This document shows, piece after piece, positions 8,294 to 16,860 of a stretch of DNA of 58,622 nucleotides. This stretch comes from RGIG8748 sp045606045. Lineage in GTDB: Bacteria > Bacillota > Clostridia > UMGS1810. A model generated the notes under the pieces. It was not told where the DNA came from and ran no database searches. It saw nothing but the letters and a program-made list of their open reading frames with translations. Within the stretch, counting starts at the first letter, position 1, and every line of letters starts with the position of its first letter. Made by a program: the position numbers and the translations under genes. The DNA lies in NCBI GenBank assembly GCA_045606045.1, contig JAZURE010000014.1, positions 1-58,622 on the forward strand, given 5' to 3'.

Positions 8294-11200
8294 TTAGTTA
8301 TCGCCGTTTAAATCATCAATACTGCTGTCGATACTGCCGAGGTCTGCATCAAGGTCGATTGCAAGGTCGTCTATATCAAGCTCGAGTATTTCTGTTTCGG
8401 GCACATCCTGAATATCATCCAAATCATCGTGAAAATCATCATCATCGTCAGAGGAGAGGCTCTTCATAAAGTCTGCAAAGAGGTCATCCTCATCGTCATC
8501 ATCTTCCTCGGGTTCGGGTTCATCCATGGGCTCTGCCATTTCGTAGAAATCGTCTCCGCGGTCAAAGTTGAACTTGAATCCCTCATCATCCAGAGATTCC
8601 TTTAAGATGATTTCCTCATCGTTTTCGTCGAGTACCTTAACATCAAGTCCGAGGGACTGGAGTTCTTTAATAAGTACCTTAAAGGATTCGGGAACACCCG
8701 GCTTTGGTATTGTCTCACCTTTTACGATGCTTTCGTAGGTCTTTACACGGCCCACAACATCATCGGACTTAACTGTGAGGATTTCCTGAAGTGTATATGC
8801 TGCACCGTAAGCTTCGAGTGCCCAAACTTCCATCTCACCGAATCTCTGTCCACCGAACTGTGCTTTACCGCCCAGAGGCTGCTGAGTAACGAGGGAGTAC
8901 GGACCTGTGCTTCTTGCGTGAATCTTATCATCTACAAGGTGGTGGAGCTTTAAGTAGTACATATAACCTACGGTTACAGGACCGTCGAAGGGCTCACCTG
9001 TTCTGCCGTCGTAAAGTACTGTCTTACCATCTATGCTTTTGCCTGCCATTTCGAGCGCTTTGCAGATATCTGCCTCGGTAGCACCGTCAAATACAGGTGT
9101 AGCTATCTTCCAGCCGAGCGCTTTTGCAGCATAGCCAAGGTGTACTTCGAGCACCTGACCTATGTTCATACGCGAAGGTACGCCAAGGGGATTTAATACT
9201 ATCTGGAGAGGTGTTCCGTCGGGAAGGAAAGGCATATCCTCTTCGGGAAGAATTCTGGAGATAACGCCCTTGTTACCATGGCGTCCTGCCATCTTATCGC
9301 CGACAGATATCTTACGCTTCTGAGCAATGTACACTCTTACAAGCTGGTTAACACCGGGAGCAAGTTCATCGCCGTTTTCACGGGTAAATATCTTAACATC
9401 TACTACAATACCTGCTTCGCCGTGGGGAACTCTAAGAGATGTATCTCTTACATCTCTTGCCTTTTCGCCGAAGATAGCACGGAGAAGTCTTTCTTCTGCG
9501 GAAAGCTCGGTTTCGCCCTTGGGGGTAACCTTACCTACGAGTATATCGCCCGATCTTACCTCGGCACCGATTCTTACGATACCTCTTTCGTCTATATCCT
9601 TTAAAGCATCTTCGCCGACATTGGATATATCTCTGGTGATTTCTTCAGCACCAAGCTTGGTGTCTCTTGCTTCACACTCGTATTCTTCTATATGGATGGA
9701 TGTAAATACATCCTCCTTAACAAGTCTTTCGTTTATTAAGATAGCATCCTCGTAGTTGTAACCTTCCCATGTCATAAAGCCTATGAGAATGTTCTTACCA
9801 AGAGCTATTTCACCGTCTGCGGTAGAGGGACCGTCTGCGATTATATCGCCTTTTTTAACCTTTTCGCCGCTCTTAACGATGGGTCTCTGATTTATACATG
9901 TGCTCTGGTTGGAGCGCAGGAACTTAATGAGCTTGTAGGTCTCGATGTGACCGCCCTTGCCCTTTATAACAATTTCGTCTGCGCCAACGCTTATTACCTC
10001 GCCGTCTTCTCTTGCGAGTACGCACACACCGGAATCCTTGGCTGCCTTGTATTCCATACCTGTACCTACGATAGGAGCCTCTGTCTTAAGAAGCGGAACT
10101 GCCTGACGCTGCATGTTGGAGCCCATGAGTGCACGGACAGCATCGTCATTTTCGAGGAACGGAATCATAGCGGTAGCTACGGATACAATCTGTCTGGGAG
10201 ATACGTCTATATAGTCAACCTGAGAGGGGTCTACCTCGATAAATTCATCGCGGTATCTTACGATAACTGTCTTGTTCTCGAAGCTTCCGTCAGCCTTTAA
10301 CTTTTCGGAAGCAGGAGCTACCTTGTAGTTATCCTCGATATCGGCTGTCATGTAAACAACCTCGTCCTCTGCCTTTAAGGTTTCCTTGTTGAACTTTCTG
10401 TAAGGAGCCTCTATAAAGCCGTATTCATTTATCTTTGCATATGATGCAAGAGAGTTTATAAGACCGATGTTGGGACCTTCGGGAGTTTCGATAGGACACA
10501 TTCTTCCGTAGTGGGAATGGTGAACGTCTCGAACCTCGAAACCTGCTCTCTCTCTGGAGAGACCGCCGGGACCCAATGCCGAAAGTCTTCTCTTATGAGT
10601 AAGTTCTGCAAGGGGGTTTGTCTGATCCATGAACTGTGAAAGCTGTGAAGAGCCAAAGAACTCTTTGATAGCACTTACTACAGGTCTGGAGTTTATAAGA
10701 GCCTGAGGAGTTACGGAATCGAGATCCTGAATAGTCATTCTTTCTCTTACAACTCTTTCTAATCTGGAAAGACCTATTCTGAACTGATTCTGCAGAAGCT
10801 CACCTACTGCACGTAATCTTCTGTTACCGAGGTGGTCGATATCGTCTGTAGTACCTATTCCGTACTGGAGGCCTAAGTGATAGTTGATTGATGCCAAGAT
10901 ATCATCATTTATGATATGCTTGGGTATAAGGTCATCGCGTCTTTCCTGTATGGCATTCTTTATGTCTACTTCCGAATCGAAGCTATCGAGAATTTCGGAA
11001 AGCACGCTAAAACGTACAAGCTCGTCTATTTCAAGCTCGGATATATCAAAGCTTACAAAATCCTTGATATCTACCATGCCGTTTGAGAAAAGCTTGACTT
11101 CCTTGCCGTCTATATTTACAAATGCTTCGTTTACACCTGCTCTTGCGATTTCCTTCGCCTTTTCTGCGGTAAGGCACTCGCCTGCTGTTGCAAGAACTTC

Positions 11201-12103
11201 GCCTGTCATGGGGTCTGCCACATCTCTTGCAAGAGTGCGGTTTTTAAGTCTTGTTTCAAGCGAAAGCTTCTTGTTGAATTTAAAGCGGCCTACCTTGGAG
11301 ATATCGTATCTCTTGGGGTCATAGAAAAGTGCGTTTATAAGAGATGTAGCGCTCTCTACCGTAGGGGGCTCGCCCGGACGAAGCTTTTTGTATATCTCGA
11401 TAAGAGCTTCTTCACTATTTGTTGTAGCATCCTTTTCCAAGGTTACTGCAAGTGTGTTGTCATAGCCGAAAAGCTCAAGAATCTGTTCATTTGTATTTAT
11501 ACCTAATGCGCGTATGAGAACTGTTACAGGGAGTTTGCGGGTTCTGTCTATACGAACAGAGAATACATCGTTGGAATCGGTTTCGTACTCAAGCCATGCA
11601 CCGCGGTTTGGTATAACGGTAGCATTGTAGAGCTCCTTACCGATTTTGTCGTGCTGCATATCAAAGTAGATGCCGGGGGAACGAACAACCTGGCTTACTA
11701 TAACACGCTCTGCACCGTTGATGATGAAAGTACCGGAATCTGTCATAAGCGGGAATTCGCCCATGAAAATCTCCTGCTCCTTAACCTCTCCGGTTTCCTT
11801 ATTAATAAGTCTTACCTTGATTTTAAGGGGTTTGGAATATGTAGCATCACGAGCTTTACATTCCTCAATTGAGTACTTCGGATTATCATCAAGATAGTAG
11901 TCATCGAATTCAAGGACAAGATTTCCCGAGAAATCACAAATAGGAGATACATCATGGAGTACCTCTTTTAATCCCTTATCGATGAACCAATCATATGATT
12001 TCTTCTGCACCTCAATTAAGTTTGGCATCTCCAGAACTTCTTCTACTTTGGAGTAGCTCATTCTTTCATTTCTGCCAAGCATGATGGGATGTGGTCGTTT
12101 CAT
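8294..12103 (-). CDS. rpoB: RNA polymerase beta subunit
   Basis: A 1269-residue beta subunit. I start it at the ATG at 12103 because GAGGTGAT sits 7 bases upstream; an in-frame GTG at 12115 falls inside that ribosome binding site. The rifampicin region reads SSQLSQFMDQTNPLAELTHK with RRLSALGPGG, the drug-sensitive consensus. The C-terminal domain GGKAQFGGQRFGEMEVWALE pairs with beta'. After the conserved end, roughly 100 residues form a very acidic tail with Asp/Glu runs (residues about 1165-1269), longer than the usual short clostridial tail. rplJ-rplL is not upstream. Confidence 0.98.
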   Translation of the reverse strand: MKRPHPIMLGRNERMSYSKVEEVLEMPNLIEVQKKSYDWFIDKGLKEVLHDVSPICDFSGNLVLEFDDYYLDDNPKYSIEECKARDATYSKPLKIKVRLINKETGEVKEQEIFMGEFPLMTDSGTFIINGAERVIVSQVVRSPGIYFDMQHDKIGKELYNATVIPNRGAWLEYETDSNDVFSVRIDRTRKLPVTVLIRALGINTNEQILELFGYDNTLAVTLEKDATTNSEEALIEIYKKLRPGEPPTVESATSLINALFYDPKRYDISKVGRFKFNKKLSLETRLKNRTLARDVADPMTGEVLATAGECLTAEKAKEIARAGVNEAFVNIDGKEVKLFSNGMVDIKDFVSFDISELEIDELVRFSVLSEILDSFDSEVDIKNAIQERRDDLIPKHIINDDILASINYHLGLQYGIGTTDDIDHLGNRRLRAVGELLQNQFRIGLSRLERVVRERMTIQDLDSVTPQALINSRPVVSAIKEFFGSSQLSQFMDQTNPLAELTHKRRLSALGPGGLSRERAGFEVRDVHHSHYGRMCPIETPEGPNIGLINSLASYAKINEYGFIEAPYRKFNKETLKAEDEVVYMTADIEDNYKVAPASEKLKADGSFENKTVIVRYRDEFIEVDPSQVDYIDVSPRQIVSVATAMIPFLENDDAVRALMGSNMQRQAVPLLKTEAPIVGTGMEYKAAKDSGVCVLAREDGEVISVGADEIVIKGKGGHIETYKLIKFLRSNQSTCINQRPIVKSGEKVKKGDIIADGPSTADGEIALGKNILIGFMTWEGYNYEDAILINERLVKEDVFTSIHIEEYECEARDTKLGAEEITRDISNVGEDALKDIDERGIVRIGAEVRSGDILVGKVTPKGETELSAEERLLRAIFGEKARDVRDTSLRVPHGEAGIVVDVKIFTRENGDELAPGVNQLVRVYIAQKRKISVGDKMAGRHGNKGVISRILPEEDMPFLPDGTPLQIVLNPLGVPSRMNIGQVLEVHLGYAAKALGWKIATPVFDGATEADICKALEMAGKSIDGKTVLYDGRTGEPFDGPVTVGYMYYLKLHHLVDDKIHARSTGPYSLVTQQPLGGKAQFGGQRFGEMEVWALEAYGAAYTLQEILTVKSDDVVGRVKTYESIVKGETIPKPGVPESFKVLIKELQSLGLDVKVLDENDEEIILKESLDDEGFKFNFDRGDDFYEMAEPMDEPEPEEDDDDEDDLFADFMKSLSSDDDDDFHDDLDDIQDVPETEILELDIDDLAIDLDADLGSIDSSIDDLNGDN

Positions 12104-12263
12104 CAAAATAATCACCTCATATTATTTTTTTGCAACCCTGTAGCACTTATTGTAAATTAGAATTTTTCTAATAATATTGCCAAATTTTTCCGCAAATATG
12201 CACATTTAAAAGACATTGTGCACAAATGCAAATTTACAAAAAAAGATACAACTGCAATTTATA

Positions 12264-12292
12264 ATAATAACACAACAATTTCATTATGTCAA
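12264..12292 (-). promoter_or_regulatory. rpoBC promoter
   Basis: Perfect TTGACA -35 (12287-12292), 17-base spacer and TATTAT -10 (12264-12269) on the minus strand. This predicts a leader of about 150 nt before rpoB, AT-rich and without an obvious hairpin. It also shows that rpoBC is transcribed independently of a ribosomal protein operon here. The rest of the 12116-12362 gap holds nothing else I can identify. Confidence 0.85.
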
Positions 12293-12362
12293 GCAAAATT
12301 TTTACACATTTTACAAAAGGGTTTGTTAGGTTTGTATCTTTTTTCGTTTTTTATAAATTTTA

Positions 12363-12833
12363 TTAACCTATTATATAGTTTTCGTTAAAACCCAGTCTTA
12401 ATATCTCCTGCGCATACTCTTTTGCAAGCTCAAGGCTGTGAAGTCTGTAGTTTCCGCATTGAACGGGATTTTCGGCAGGAATACAGTCGGCTTTAACCAC
12501 ATCGGAAAGTGCTTTTAACACAGCGTCCTTTACAATGCTTACATCGGGGCTTTGCCATACTGTAAGATAAAAACCTGTACGGCAACCCATTGGCGAGAGG
12601 TCTATGATGCCCTCCATATACTCTCTCATATATGTAGCCATAAGATGCTCCAAAGTGTGTATACCCTCGCTTTTAAGCTCGTCCACATTTGGCTGTTTGA
12701 AGCGGATATCGTACTTTGTTACGGTATCGCCCTTTTCACCTCTGTATACTGTGCACTGTCTTATAAAAGGTGCCTTGACTTTGGTGTGGTCGAGTGTGAA
12801 GCTTTCTACAAGCTCTTTGCCTTTTTCGTTCAT
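12363..12833 (-). CDS. luxS: S-ribosylhomocysteine lyase (LuxS)
   Basis: A 156-residue metalloenzyme that cleaves S-ribosylhomocysteine to homocysteine and 4,5-dihydroxypentane-2,3-dione, the precursor of autoinducer 2. The metal-binding HTLEHLMA motif is at about residues 57-64, with the third ligand in the later YRLHSLELAKEYA-side region (PVQCGNYR). PMGCRTGFYL carries the catalytic Cys. Length is typical. It lies last in a minus-strand group after a DUF523 protein and two membrane proteins. The usual partner mtn (Pfs nucleosidase) is not adjacent. Confidence 0.95.
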   Translation of the reverse strand: MNEKGKELVESFTLDHTKVKAPFIRQCTVYRGEKGDTVTKYDIRFKQPNVDELKSEGIHTLEHLMATYMREYMEGIIDLSPMGCRTGFYLTVWQSPDVSIVKDAVLKALSDVVKADCIPAENPVQCGNYRLHSLELAKEYAQEILRLGFNENYIIG

Positions 12834-12845
12834 ATGTACTCCTCC

Positions 12846-13325
12846 TTAATCGTGATGATGGTGCTTTTTGCCCGCATGGTCGTACAAAAGCTTTGCAAGA
12901 GGCATATCGTCTTCGTCAAACACTACTATGCCGTTATCTGTAAGAAGTCTTGCAGTGACCCCCATTCCCGATATTTTTTTACCCGAGAAAGTGCCGTCAT
13001 ATATCTTCTTGCATCCGCATGAGGGACTGCCCTGCTTTAATATTGCAAATATCACATTATTTTCTTTCGCAATGTCGAGTGCCTTTTGCGCTCCCCTGCT
13101 AAAATTTTCCGTAACATCCGCACCCTCCGAATTTACAACTCTGCCGTCGCAGATTTCACTGCAAGGTCTGGGTGTGGGAAGGTCCCCAAGCTCCTCGGGG
13201 CATACGCACACAAGCTCTCCCAAGTTCTTCCACTTGAGAAACAAGGGGTGTTTTAAAAGATTGTTTGTGCCGTCATACTTGGTACACTTGCCGTAAAGGC
13301 ACGAAGAAACTAAAATCTTTGGCAT
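12846..13325 (-). CDS. DUF523/TudS-family Fe-S protein
   Basis: A 159-residue protein started at the ATG at 13325, which has GAGGT upstream; the longer frame overlaps the preceding gene. Conserved Cys lie in SSCLYGKCTKYDG near residue 8, in CVCPEELG near residue 46 and in GSPSCGCKKIYDG near residue 107. This is the DUF523 pattern; a member of the family (TudS) is a [4Fe-4S] 2-thiouracil desulfurase, so sulfur removal from a thio-nucleobase is plausible but unproven here. The C-terminus ends in a natural GKKHHHHD. It begins one base after the stop of the transporter gene. Confidence 0.85.
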   Translation of the reverse strand: MPKILVSSCLYGKCTKYDGTNNLLKHPLFLKWKNLGELVCVCPEELGDLPTPRPCSEICDGRVVNSEGADVTENFSRGAQKALDIAKENNVIFAILKQGSPSCGCKKIYDGTFSGKKISGMGVTARLLTDNGIVVFDEDDMPLAKLLYDHAGKKHHHHD

Positions 13326-13326
13326 A

Positions 13327-14238
13327 CTATACCTCTTTTCTCTTTTCGGGAAGCTGTACAAGAATTATGGCAACCATCATAAATGCACAGCCCGTAATTG
13401 CTCTAAGCGGCGGCATAGCCTGTGAGAACACCGCCCCTGCAACAAGAGCAAAAAGCGACTCCATACTCATTATGATGGATGCTACTGCAGGCTCCGCGTC
13501 CTTTTGGGCTACTATCTGCAGAGTGTAGGCAACGCCCGAGCTCATAACACCAAGATACAAAAGCGGTTTTATACATCTTAATATATCGCTAAATGAAGGC
13601 TTGTCTATAAAAACTATGTACACAAGGCTTATAAGAAAAACCACAAGAAATTGCAGGCACGAGAGCTTAACCCCGTTTACCTTTGGCGAAAAATAGTCTA
13701 CTGCAAGTATGTGGAGCGAAAAGATAAATGCGCACATAATAAGCAGTATTTCCGATTTGTCGAATGTAAACCTTGTGCCCTTTTCCATACACAGAAAGTA
13801 AAGTCCGAGCACTGCAAAAACCACGCTTACCCACACCACAGGTCTTACCTTTTTGCCGACAAAAAGTCCAAGCAGGGGCACTATTATAAGATACATTGTT
13901 GTCATAAAGCCTGCCTTGCCCTCGTCGGCATCCACCATAGCTACGGTCTGTGCGGTGCTTGCTCCGAAAAGAAGTATACCGCATACTATACCGCCGATTA
14001 TAAGCGCGCCAAGGTTGTCCTTTTTGTATGTTCCGTCTTTTATTGCCCTGCCGTCCATAAAAGCTATGACGGGCAGGAGCGCAAGACAGCCTATGGCTGA
14101 ACGGATACCGTTGAATGTGCACCCGTGAAGGACATTAACTCCGAGCCTCTGCCCCACAAATGCCGTACCCCATATGAATGCGGCAATAAACAGGAGGATA
14201 TTTGCGCGAAGCCTTTTTGAATTTATCATTTGTATCAC
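13327..14238 (-). CDS. EamA/DMT-superfamily permease
   Basis: A 303-residue membrane protein with ten hydrophobic segments arranged as two five-helix EamA repeats (about residues 10-145 and 165-295). Family features include FIWGTAFVGQ in the first helix and SGVAYTLQIVAQKDAEPAVASIIMSMESLFA in the second repeat. Members export or import metabolites such as amino acids; the substrate here cannot be read. Four bases separate it from the upstream CmpB-like gene, indicating one transcript that continues to luxS. Confidence 0.88.
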   Translation of the reverse strand: MIQMINSKRLRANILLFIAAFIWGTAFVGQRLGVNVLHGCTFNGIRSAIGCLALLPVIAFMDGRAIKDGTYKKDNLGALIIGGIVCGILLFGASTAQTVAMVDADEGKAGFMTTMYLIIVPLLGLFVGKKVRPVVWVSVVFAVLGLYFLCMEKGTRFTFDKSEILLIMCAFIFSLHILAVDYFSPKVNGVKLSCLQFLVVFLISLVYIVFIDKPSFSDILRCIKPLLYLGVMSSGVAYTLQIVAQKDAEPAVASIIMSMESLFALVAGAVFSQAMPPLRAITGCAFMMVAIILVQLPEKRKEV

Positions 14239-14242
14239 CTTT

Positions 14243-14611
14243 TTATATTATTTTGTCTATTCCCGTGCAAAGCCACAATACAGGTATGCACAGAAAAAAC
14301 CAGAGTATTGTGTAAGGAAGACATATCTGCCCCATAAAATTAAGAGGCACATTAGAATAATCCCACACATTCCACCCTAAGACTATATTTACCGCAACAC
14401 CTACCACAAGCTCAGTGGCAGTTATGACAAGAGCACCCGCAAGACAGCGGTAAAAAATACTCTCGTGTGCAAAACTGATATTTAAAAAGTATATAAGCAG
14501 AAAACAAAATCCGCCGCAAACAGACATGGTCCAATGCGTGTATCCGCGCCAGAGAACCTCAAGACCCGAATATCCCGCAGCTCCAAGCAAAAAAATCGTT
14601 ATATATCTCAT
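14243..14611 (-). CDS. CmpB-type putative ABC-transporter family membrane protein
   Basis: A 122-residue protein with four hydrophobic segments. I start it at the ATG at 14611, which has GGAG 7 bases upstream; an ATG 12 bases earlier overlaps that site. The phrase GWNVWDYSNVPLNFMGQICL is typical of the family annotated putative ABC-transporter type IV (CmpB). No ATPase partner is encoded nearby, so transport is doubtful and the true function is unknown. It is the first gene of the group ending in luxS. Confidence 0.7.
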   Translation of the reverse strand: MRYITIFLLGAAGYSGLEVLWRGYTHWTMSVCGGFCFLLIYFLNISFAHESIFYRCLAGALVITATELVVGVAVNIVLGWNVWDYSNVPLNFMGQICLPYTILWFFLCIPVLWLCTGIDKII

Positions 14612-14729
14612 AGCAAACTCCATAATACTTATTATTAAATATTATTGAGAGTTCGGTATGGTTTATTCACGATTTTTTGTGGCAATTCAGGGCAAAAGTG
14701 CATGAATACCTATTATATACCATGATAAC

Positions 14730-14758
14730 ATTATATTATTAAAAATCCCAAATTTCAA
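14730..14758 (-). promoter_or_regulatory. Promoter for cmpB-like/eamA/tudS/luxS operon
   Basis: TTGAAA -35 (14753-14758), 17-base spacer and TATAAT -10 (14730-14735) on the minus strand. A leader of about 110 nt follows, in which TATTCA and TGAATA segments can pair to enclose 30 nt. I do not recognise this as a known riboswitch. Confidence 0.75.
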
Positions 14759-14808
14759 GGACTTTTTAAAATTCTTTTAGCAACAATAAACAATAATAAT
14801 TTTTTGTA

Positions 14809-14837
14809 TTGAATTGTGATGATATTTGTAATATTAT
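14809..14837 (+). promoter_or_regulatory. MATE exporter promoter
   Basis: TTGAAT -35 and TATTAT -10 with a 17-base spacer, divergent from the promoter on the other strand. It places the start codon at 14911 after a leader of about 65 nt. Confidence 0.7.
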
Positions 14838-14910
14838 AGCATTAACGAACCCGTTTTGGGTGCGCGTTTTTACGCAACTGCTTAACCAATATCGGAAAGA
14901 GGTTTTCACC

Positions 14911-16263
14911 ATGCAAGGAAAACACGAGATTGATATGACCGCGGGCGCCCTTGCGCCTAAGATAATGAAGTTTACCATTCCCTTTATGTTTTCGGGAATA
15001 CTCCAGACCATGTTTAATGCAGCCGACAATGCGGTAATAGGCGCTTTTGACGGAAGTAATGCCCTTGCCGCCGTAGGCTCTACGGGAAGCATAACAAACT
15101 TTGTTATTAATCTTTTCATGGGACTTGCAGTAGGTACAAATGTTGTCCTTGCAAGAGGTATTGGCTCTATGCAGAAGAAAACCTGCGAGGAAACCGTGCA
15201 TACCGCAATGCTTCTTAGCTTTGTAATAGGTACTCTGCTTGGCATAGCAGGTTTTTTCCTTACCCGTATCTTTCTTAAATTTCTTAACTGTCCCCCCGAG
15301 GTAATGGACCTTGCCGATATATATCTTAGAATTTATTTCCTTGGTATGCCTGCAATTTCCGCCTATAATTTCAGCTCGTCTGTCCTGCGAAGCAAGGGCG
15401 ATACCAAAAGACCTCTTATATACCTGTGCATTGCAGGGGTTCTCAATGTAATTCTGAACCTTGTGCTTGTAATTGTGTTTAAATTAAGCACCGCAGGTGT
15501 TGCCATAGCTACAACCGTATCTCAATATCTCTCGGCTTTTTTAGCTATACGGGCACTTACAAAGGAAGAAGGCTATTGCCGTCTTGAACTCAAAAAGCTT
15601 CGCATAGTGCCTCACAGAGCTTCAATTATCCTTAAGATTGGAATACCCGCAAGCATACAGGGGCTTATGTTTTCAATATCCAACATATCCATACAAAGCT
15701 CTGTAAACACCTTTGGCGCCGATGCAATGGCAGGTGTAGGTGCAGGGGCCACACTTAACTCAATCGTATGGAACACCATTTCCGCCTTTGGTCAGGCATC
15801 GCTTGCATTTACAGGTCAGAACTACGGTGCCAAAAAATTTGACAGAATAAAGAAAGTATACATGTGGTCTGTAGTCCTTATGATTGTATGCTGGGCAATC
15901 GTGGCAGTTTTGATACGCTTTAATGTGGAGCCTCTTTTAAAGCTGTTCTTACCTCACAACGAAAAGGCTCTCGCATATGCAAAAATATCCTCTCTCACAC
16001 TATCTGCCACCTATGTGATAGCAGGTCTTATGGAAATAAGCGTAGGTATGATAAGAGGACTCGGACATTCTACCGTGCCTGCAATCATATCGGTATTCGG
16101 CATATGCGGTATAAGGTTTATATGGCTTGCCACGGCATTTAAAAAATTCCATACATTCCAATGCCTTTATATATCCTACCCTACAACATGGGCAATAACC
16201 ACAATAGCTCTTATAGTATATTTCTTCTTCATATACCGAAAGGTAATGACGGAACACAGATAA
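14911..16263 (+). CDS. MATE-family efflux protein
   Basis: A 450-residue transporter with twelve hydrophobic segments in two MatE repeats (about residues 15-175 and 235-400). Start chosen at 14911 with AAAGAGG 8 bases upstream; the open frame begins earlier, inside the promoter. Markers are TIPFMFSGILQTMFNAADNAVIG in the first helix pair and SAFGQASLAFTGQNYGAKKFDR after helix 8. These proteins export cationic drugs or metabolites with Na+ or H+ coupling; the substrate is unknown. It is transcribed alone. Confidence 0.92.
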   Translation: MQGKHEIDMTAGALAPKIMKFTIPFMFSGILQTMFNAADNAVIGAFDGSNALAAVGSTGSITNFVINLFMGLAVGTNVVLARGIGSMQKKTCEETVHTAMLLSFVIGTLLGIAGFFLTRIFLKFLNCPPEVMDLADIYLRIYFLGMPAISAYNFSSSVLRSKGDTKRPLIYLCIAGVLNVILNLVLVIVFKLSTAGVAIATTVSQYLSAFLAIRALTKEEGYCRLELKKLRIVPHRASIILKIGIPASIQGLMFSISNISIQSSVNTFGADAMAGVGAGATLNSIVWNTISAFGQASLAFTGQNYGAKKFDRIKKVYMWSVVLMIVCWAIVAVLIRFNVEPLLKLFLPHNEKALAYAKISSLTLSATYVIAGLMEISVGMIRGLGHSTVPAIISVFGICGIRFIWLATAFKKFHTFQCLYISYPTTWAITTIALIVYFFFIYRKVMTEHR

Positions 16264-16267
16264 AGAC

Positions 16268-16310
16268 AAATGACTTTGCGCCGAAAAGGCACAAAGTCAT
16301 TTTATTTTTT
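16268..16310. terminator. Terminator after MATE gene
   Basis: Stem AAATGACTTTG (16268-16278) with CAAAGTCATTT (16292-16302), an inner GCC/GGC extension, then a T-rich tail on the plus strand. It overlaps the stop codon of the convergent HAD gene and may act weakly in that direction too. Confidence 0.85.
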
Positions 16311-16860
16311 CTATAACTCCTCTTTTTACCATATAAACTTCATTTGATAAATCCATAAGAGGCTTATCGTTATAAGAATCGGTAAAGAATTTGTCTATTT
16401 TGTCTCCGTATCTTTCTTTAAAAAGCTCTGCCTTTACCTCGCCAAAGCATACCTCAACAAGCTTTCCGCTATCCATATCAAAATGTGTTGCGATAAAATT
16501 TGTAACGCCCATTCTTGCAAACATTACCCCTACAAGAACATCTATATTGGCAGTAACTATGACATCGTCTTCCTTTTTGAGCTTTGCATAGAACGGGCGA
16601 AGCTTGTGTTCGTGCATATCCCAGAATTCTTCTATAACCTCGTATATATCATCAAAGAGGTTAAAAAAGCTCTCCGTGTAAAACGCTCCCCGCTCCCTGA
16701 ACTCTTCCTTAGACATCAGGCACGCTTTATAGCGCACAAGGTCTCGCATGATAGGAAAAAGCACCTTTATAAGCACAGGCTTTTTCTTAAGGCAAAACCA
16801 AAAGAAGTCGAGAGCACTCTCTCCCTTATATATTGTATTGTCAAAATCATACACATTCAT
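16297..16860 (-). CDS. HAD-superfamily phosphatase (HAD-IB-like)
   Basis: A 187-residue hydrolase. Motif I is DFDNTIY at residues 5-11, giving the nucleophile and acid Asp. Motif II is VTANID with Thr near residue 100, and motif IV is TDSYNDKPLMD near residue 160. A helical cap with AFYTESFFNLFDDI lies between motifs I and II. The architecture is that of SerB-like HAD-IB phosphatases; the substrate is unknown. Its ATG overlaps the stop of the preceding gene as TAATG, so the two are translationally coupled. Confidence 0.85.
   Translation of the reverse strand: MNVYDFDNTIYKGESALDFFWFCLKKKPVLIKVLFPIMRDLVRYKACLMSKEEFRERGAFYTESFFNLFDDIYEVIEEFWDMHEHKLRPFYAKLKKEDDVIVTANIDVLVGVMFARMGVTNFIATHFDMDSGKLVEVCFGEVKAELFKERYGDKIDKFFTDSYNDKPLMDLSNEVYMVKRGVIEKIK

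Noticed and set aside
4590..11897. Long open frames antisense to rpoC and rpoB
   Set aside because: They are shadow frames of conserved genes, with no ribosome sites and low-complexity or biased composition.
8294..12115. rpoB start at the GTG at 12115
   Set aside because: The GTG is part of the GAGGTGAT ribosome site; the ATG at 12103 has correct spacing and gives the usual N-terminus.
12846..12870. Run of four His codons at the end of the DUF523 gene as a cloned tag
   Set aside because: It is in natural genomic context with the normal downstream luxS and no vector sequence; a native His-rich tail is simpler.
14612..14723. Riboswitch in the leader of the cmpB-like/luxS operon
   Set aside because: Only one weak enclosing stem is visible and no conserved core of a known class; a SAM riboswitch consensus is absent.
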